From DATKMP01 sp035541775 (lineage in GTDB: Bacteria; Bacteroidota; Ignavibacteria; UBA10030): DNA of 7,330 bases. The position numbers and the translations under genes were made by a program. The notes beneath the pieces are model-generated. The model was not told the origin of the DNA and did no database searches. It saw nothing but the letters and a program-made list of their open reading frames with translations. The stretch is from the NCBI GenBank assembly GCA_035541775.1, contig DATKMP010000099.1:1-7330 (forward strand), in the 5' to 3' direction. Below, piece by piece: positions 6,163 to 7,330 of this stretch (position 1 is its first letter; each line of letters opens with the position of its first letter).

Positions 6163-7152
6163 GTGAAAACATACAATGTCGCAGTGGTCGGCGCCACCGG
6201 ATTAGTCGGGCGCACCATGATCAGAGTTTTAGAAGAACATAATTTCCCCGTCAACATTCTGCTGCCGCTCGCTTCCGAGCGAAGTGCAGGCAGCACCGTC
6301 AAGTTCCGCGGGAAAGAAATTAAAGTAGAAAAATTAGAAGCTGACCGGTTTAAGGGAATCGATTTTGCGTTGTTCTCTGCCGGTGCAAGCGTGAGCAAAG
6401 AATTCGGGCCGAAAGCATCCGAACGCGGCGCAGTCGTCATCGATAACAGCAGCGCGTTCCGTATGGATCCGGAAATTCCGCTCGTGGTTCCCGAAGTCAA
6501 TCCGGAGGATGCATTCAAACATCACGGCATTATTGCCAACCCGAATTGTTCTACGATCCAAATGGTGGTTGCATTAAAACCGCTGCACGATGCATTTACT
6601 ATTAAACGCGTGGTCGTTTCCACGTACCAATCCGTTTCCGGCGCCGGCAAAAAAGGCGTCAACCAGATGGAAGACGAAATTGCAGGCCGGCCGGTACGCG
6701 AGAAAAAATTTCCGCACCCGATTGCTTACAACGCATTGCCTCACATCGATGTATTTTTAGAAGACGGCTACACCAAAGAAGAATTAAAAATGAAGCTGGA
6801 AACAAAAAAAATTATGCATGCGGATATAAAAGTCAGCCCGACGACCGTACGCATTCCGACTTCCGGCGGCCACAGCGAAGCCGTCAACATTGAATTTGAA
6901 AAACCGTGCACGCCCGAAGCAGCGCGCGAATTATTATTGAAAGCTCCCGGCGTCATCGTTCAGGACGATCCGAAGAACAACGTCTATCCGATGCCGATCT
7001 ACGCATACGATAAAGACGAAGTGTTTGTCGGAAGAATCCGGGTTGATGAAACGATTGCAAACGGATTGAATCTTTGGGTCGTTTCCGATAACGTGCGCAA
7101 AGGTGCGGCAACGAATGCCGTGCAGATTGCAGAGTTGTTGGTTAAGAAGTAG
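6163..7152 (+). CDS. asd: Aspartate-semialdehyde dehydrogenase
   Basis: Cytoplasmic NADPH-dependent enzyme that converts L-4-aspartyl phosphate to L-aspartate 4-semialdehyde, the branch-point precursor of lysine/diaminopimelate, threonine and methionine. The 329-residue length is normal for the family. The nucleotide-binding loop GATGLVG is at 10-16, and DNSSAFRMD at 94-102 is typical. The catalytic cysteine is C129 in NPNCST, Q156 lies in YQSVSGAG, and the active-site arginine and histidine are R230 and H237 in RIPTSGGHS. All expected key residues are present. The start is GTG at 6163; it leads directly into the first beta strand (KTYNVAVVGATG), and the purine-rich stretch 6147-6157 is the only, weak, ribosome-binding candidate. 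It is followed after 80 bp by an aspartokinase gene, the preceding step of the same pathway. Its TAG stop begins an 8-bp repeat tract. Confidence 0.97.
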   Translation: MKTYNVAVVGATGLVGRTMIRVLEEHNFPVNILLPLASERSAGSTVKFRGKEIKVEKLEADRFKGIDFALFSAGASVSKEFGPKASERGAVVIDNSSAFRMDPEIPLVVPEVNPEDAFKHHGIIANPNCSTIQMVVALKPLHDAFTIKRVVVSTYQSVSGAGKKGVNQMEDEIAGRPVREKKFPHPIAYNALPHIDVFLEDGYTKEELKMKLETKKIMHADIKVSPTTVRIPTSGGHSEAVNIEFEKPCTPEAARELLLKAPGVIVQDDPKNNVYPMPIYAYDKDEVFVGRIRVDETIANGLNLWVVSDNVRKGAATNAVQIAELLVKK

Positions 7153-7211
7153 TTGAGTAAAAAGTCGATGAGTATTTGAGTCGTTGAGTATTAAGTAATT
7201 GAGTAGAGAAG
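7150..7211 (+). repeat. Degenerate 8-bp tandem repeat (TNNTTGAG) at the end of asd
   Basis: About eight units of 8 bp, two of them 7 bp, begin with the asd stop codon itself (TAGTTGAG at 7150-7157). They include TCGATGAG (7165-7172), TATTTGAG (7173-7180), TCGTTGAG (7181-7188) and TAATTGAG (7196-7203). The units TAGTTGAG and TCGTTGAG also occur in the tract at 2207-2270, in the same orientation relative to the preceding gene. The tract fills most of the asd-aspartokinase gap. No terminator hairpin is visible in it. Confidence 0.75.
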
Positions 7212-7232
7212 AAGAAACGGATTAGTAAAAAC

Positions 7233-7330
7233 ATGATTGTGATGAAATTCGGCGGCACGTCGGTTGGCGATGCACGCGCGATGCAGAGAGTAATTGATAT
7301 TGTAAAAAAAGAACAACACCGTTCGCCGGT
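7233..7330 (+). CDS. Aspartokinase, N-terminal fragment (runs off the window)
   Basis: Phosphorylates L-aspartate to L-4-aspartyl phosphate, supplying the substrate of the adjacent Asd. The 32 complete codons visible start at ATG 7233 and contain KFGGTSVGDA (residues 5-14), the aspartokinase N-terminal signature of the amino-acid-kinase fold, followed by the usual first helix. The gene is cut by the window edge, so its length, its ACT regulatory domains, and whether it is a single-function enzyme or one fused to homoserine dehydrogenase cannot be judged. No clear Shine-Dalgarno sequence precedes it. The 80-bp gap to asd, filled by a repeat tract, is compatible with co-transcription. Confidence 0.9.
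   Translation, partial: MIVMKFGGTSVGDARAMQRVIDIVKKEQHRSP

Overview
The window looks like ordinary chromosome from a free-living Gram-negative bacterium of moderate G+C. A signal-peptide-bearing LolA-like protein implies a periplasm and outer membrane. Intergenic DNA is much more AT-rich than the genes and holds short-period repeat tracts. My best guess is the Bacteroidota/Chlorobiota/Ignavibacteria side of the FCB group, but this rests on general impression of the proteins and intergenic style and has low confidence. I see no RNA gene, CRISPR array, insertion sequence, phage gene or defence system.

Layout. Five genes lie on the minus strand and two on the plus strand, diverging from the gap at about 6019-6162. 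Minus strand, in transcription order: an ABC exporter ATPase (5092-6018), its ABC-2 permease (4259-5095), a POT-like major facilitator transporter (2975-4243) and a secreted LolA-like protein (2256-2978). These four are tightly packed, with 4-nt ATGA overlaps at two junctions and a 15-nt gap at the third, so they very probably form one operon. After a 291-bp gap comes a Nramp-type divalent metal transporter with a C-terminal UspA domain (111-1964). Plus strand: aspartate-semialdehyde dehydrogenase asd (6163-7152), then the first 32 codons of an aspartokinase (7233 to the window edge). These are the first two steps of the aspartate pathway to lysine/diaminopimelate, threonine and methionine.

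How the genes may work together. The ATPase and permease should form one ABC exporter. The LolA-like periplasmic protein made from the same transcript suggests traffic of a lipid, lipoprotein or other hydrophobic cargo across the envelope. The role of the POT-like transporter in that set is unknown. The metal transporter is probably a separate unit whose UspA domain may tie metal uptake to nucleotide or stress state.

The least expected content is intergenic. Two tracts of a degenerate 8-bp repeat (consensus TNGTTGAG in the sense of the preceding gene) sit exactly at the stop codons of the lolA-like gene and asd. A third tract with 7-8 bp period but different, AT-rich sequence runs up to the start codon of the metal transporter. 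Between the two tracts in the 291-bp gap is a roughly 100-bp stretch with imperfect inverted ends. A 17-bp palindrome sits just upstream of asd.
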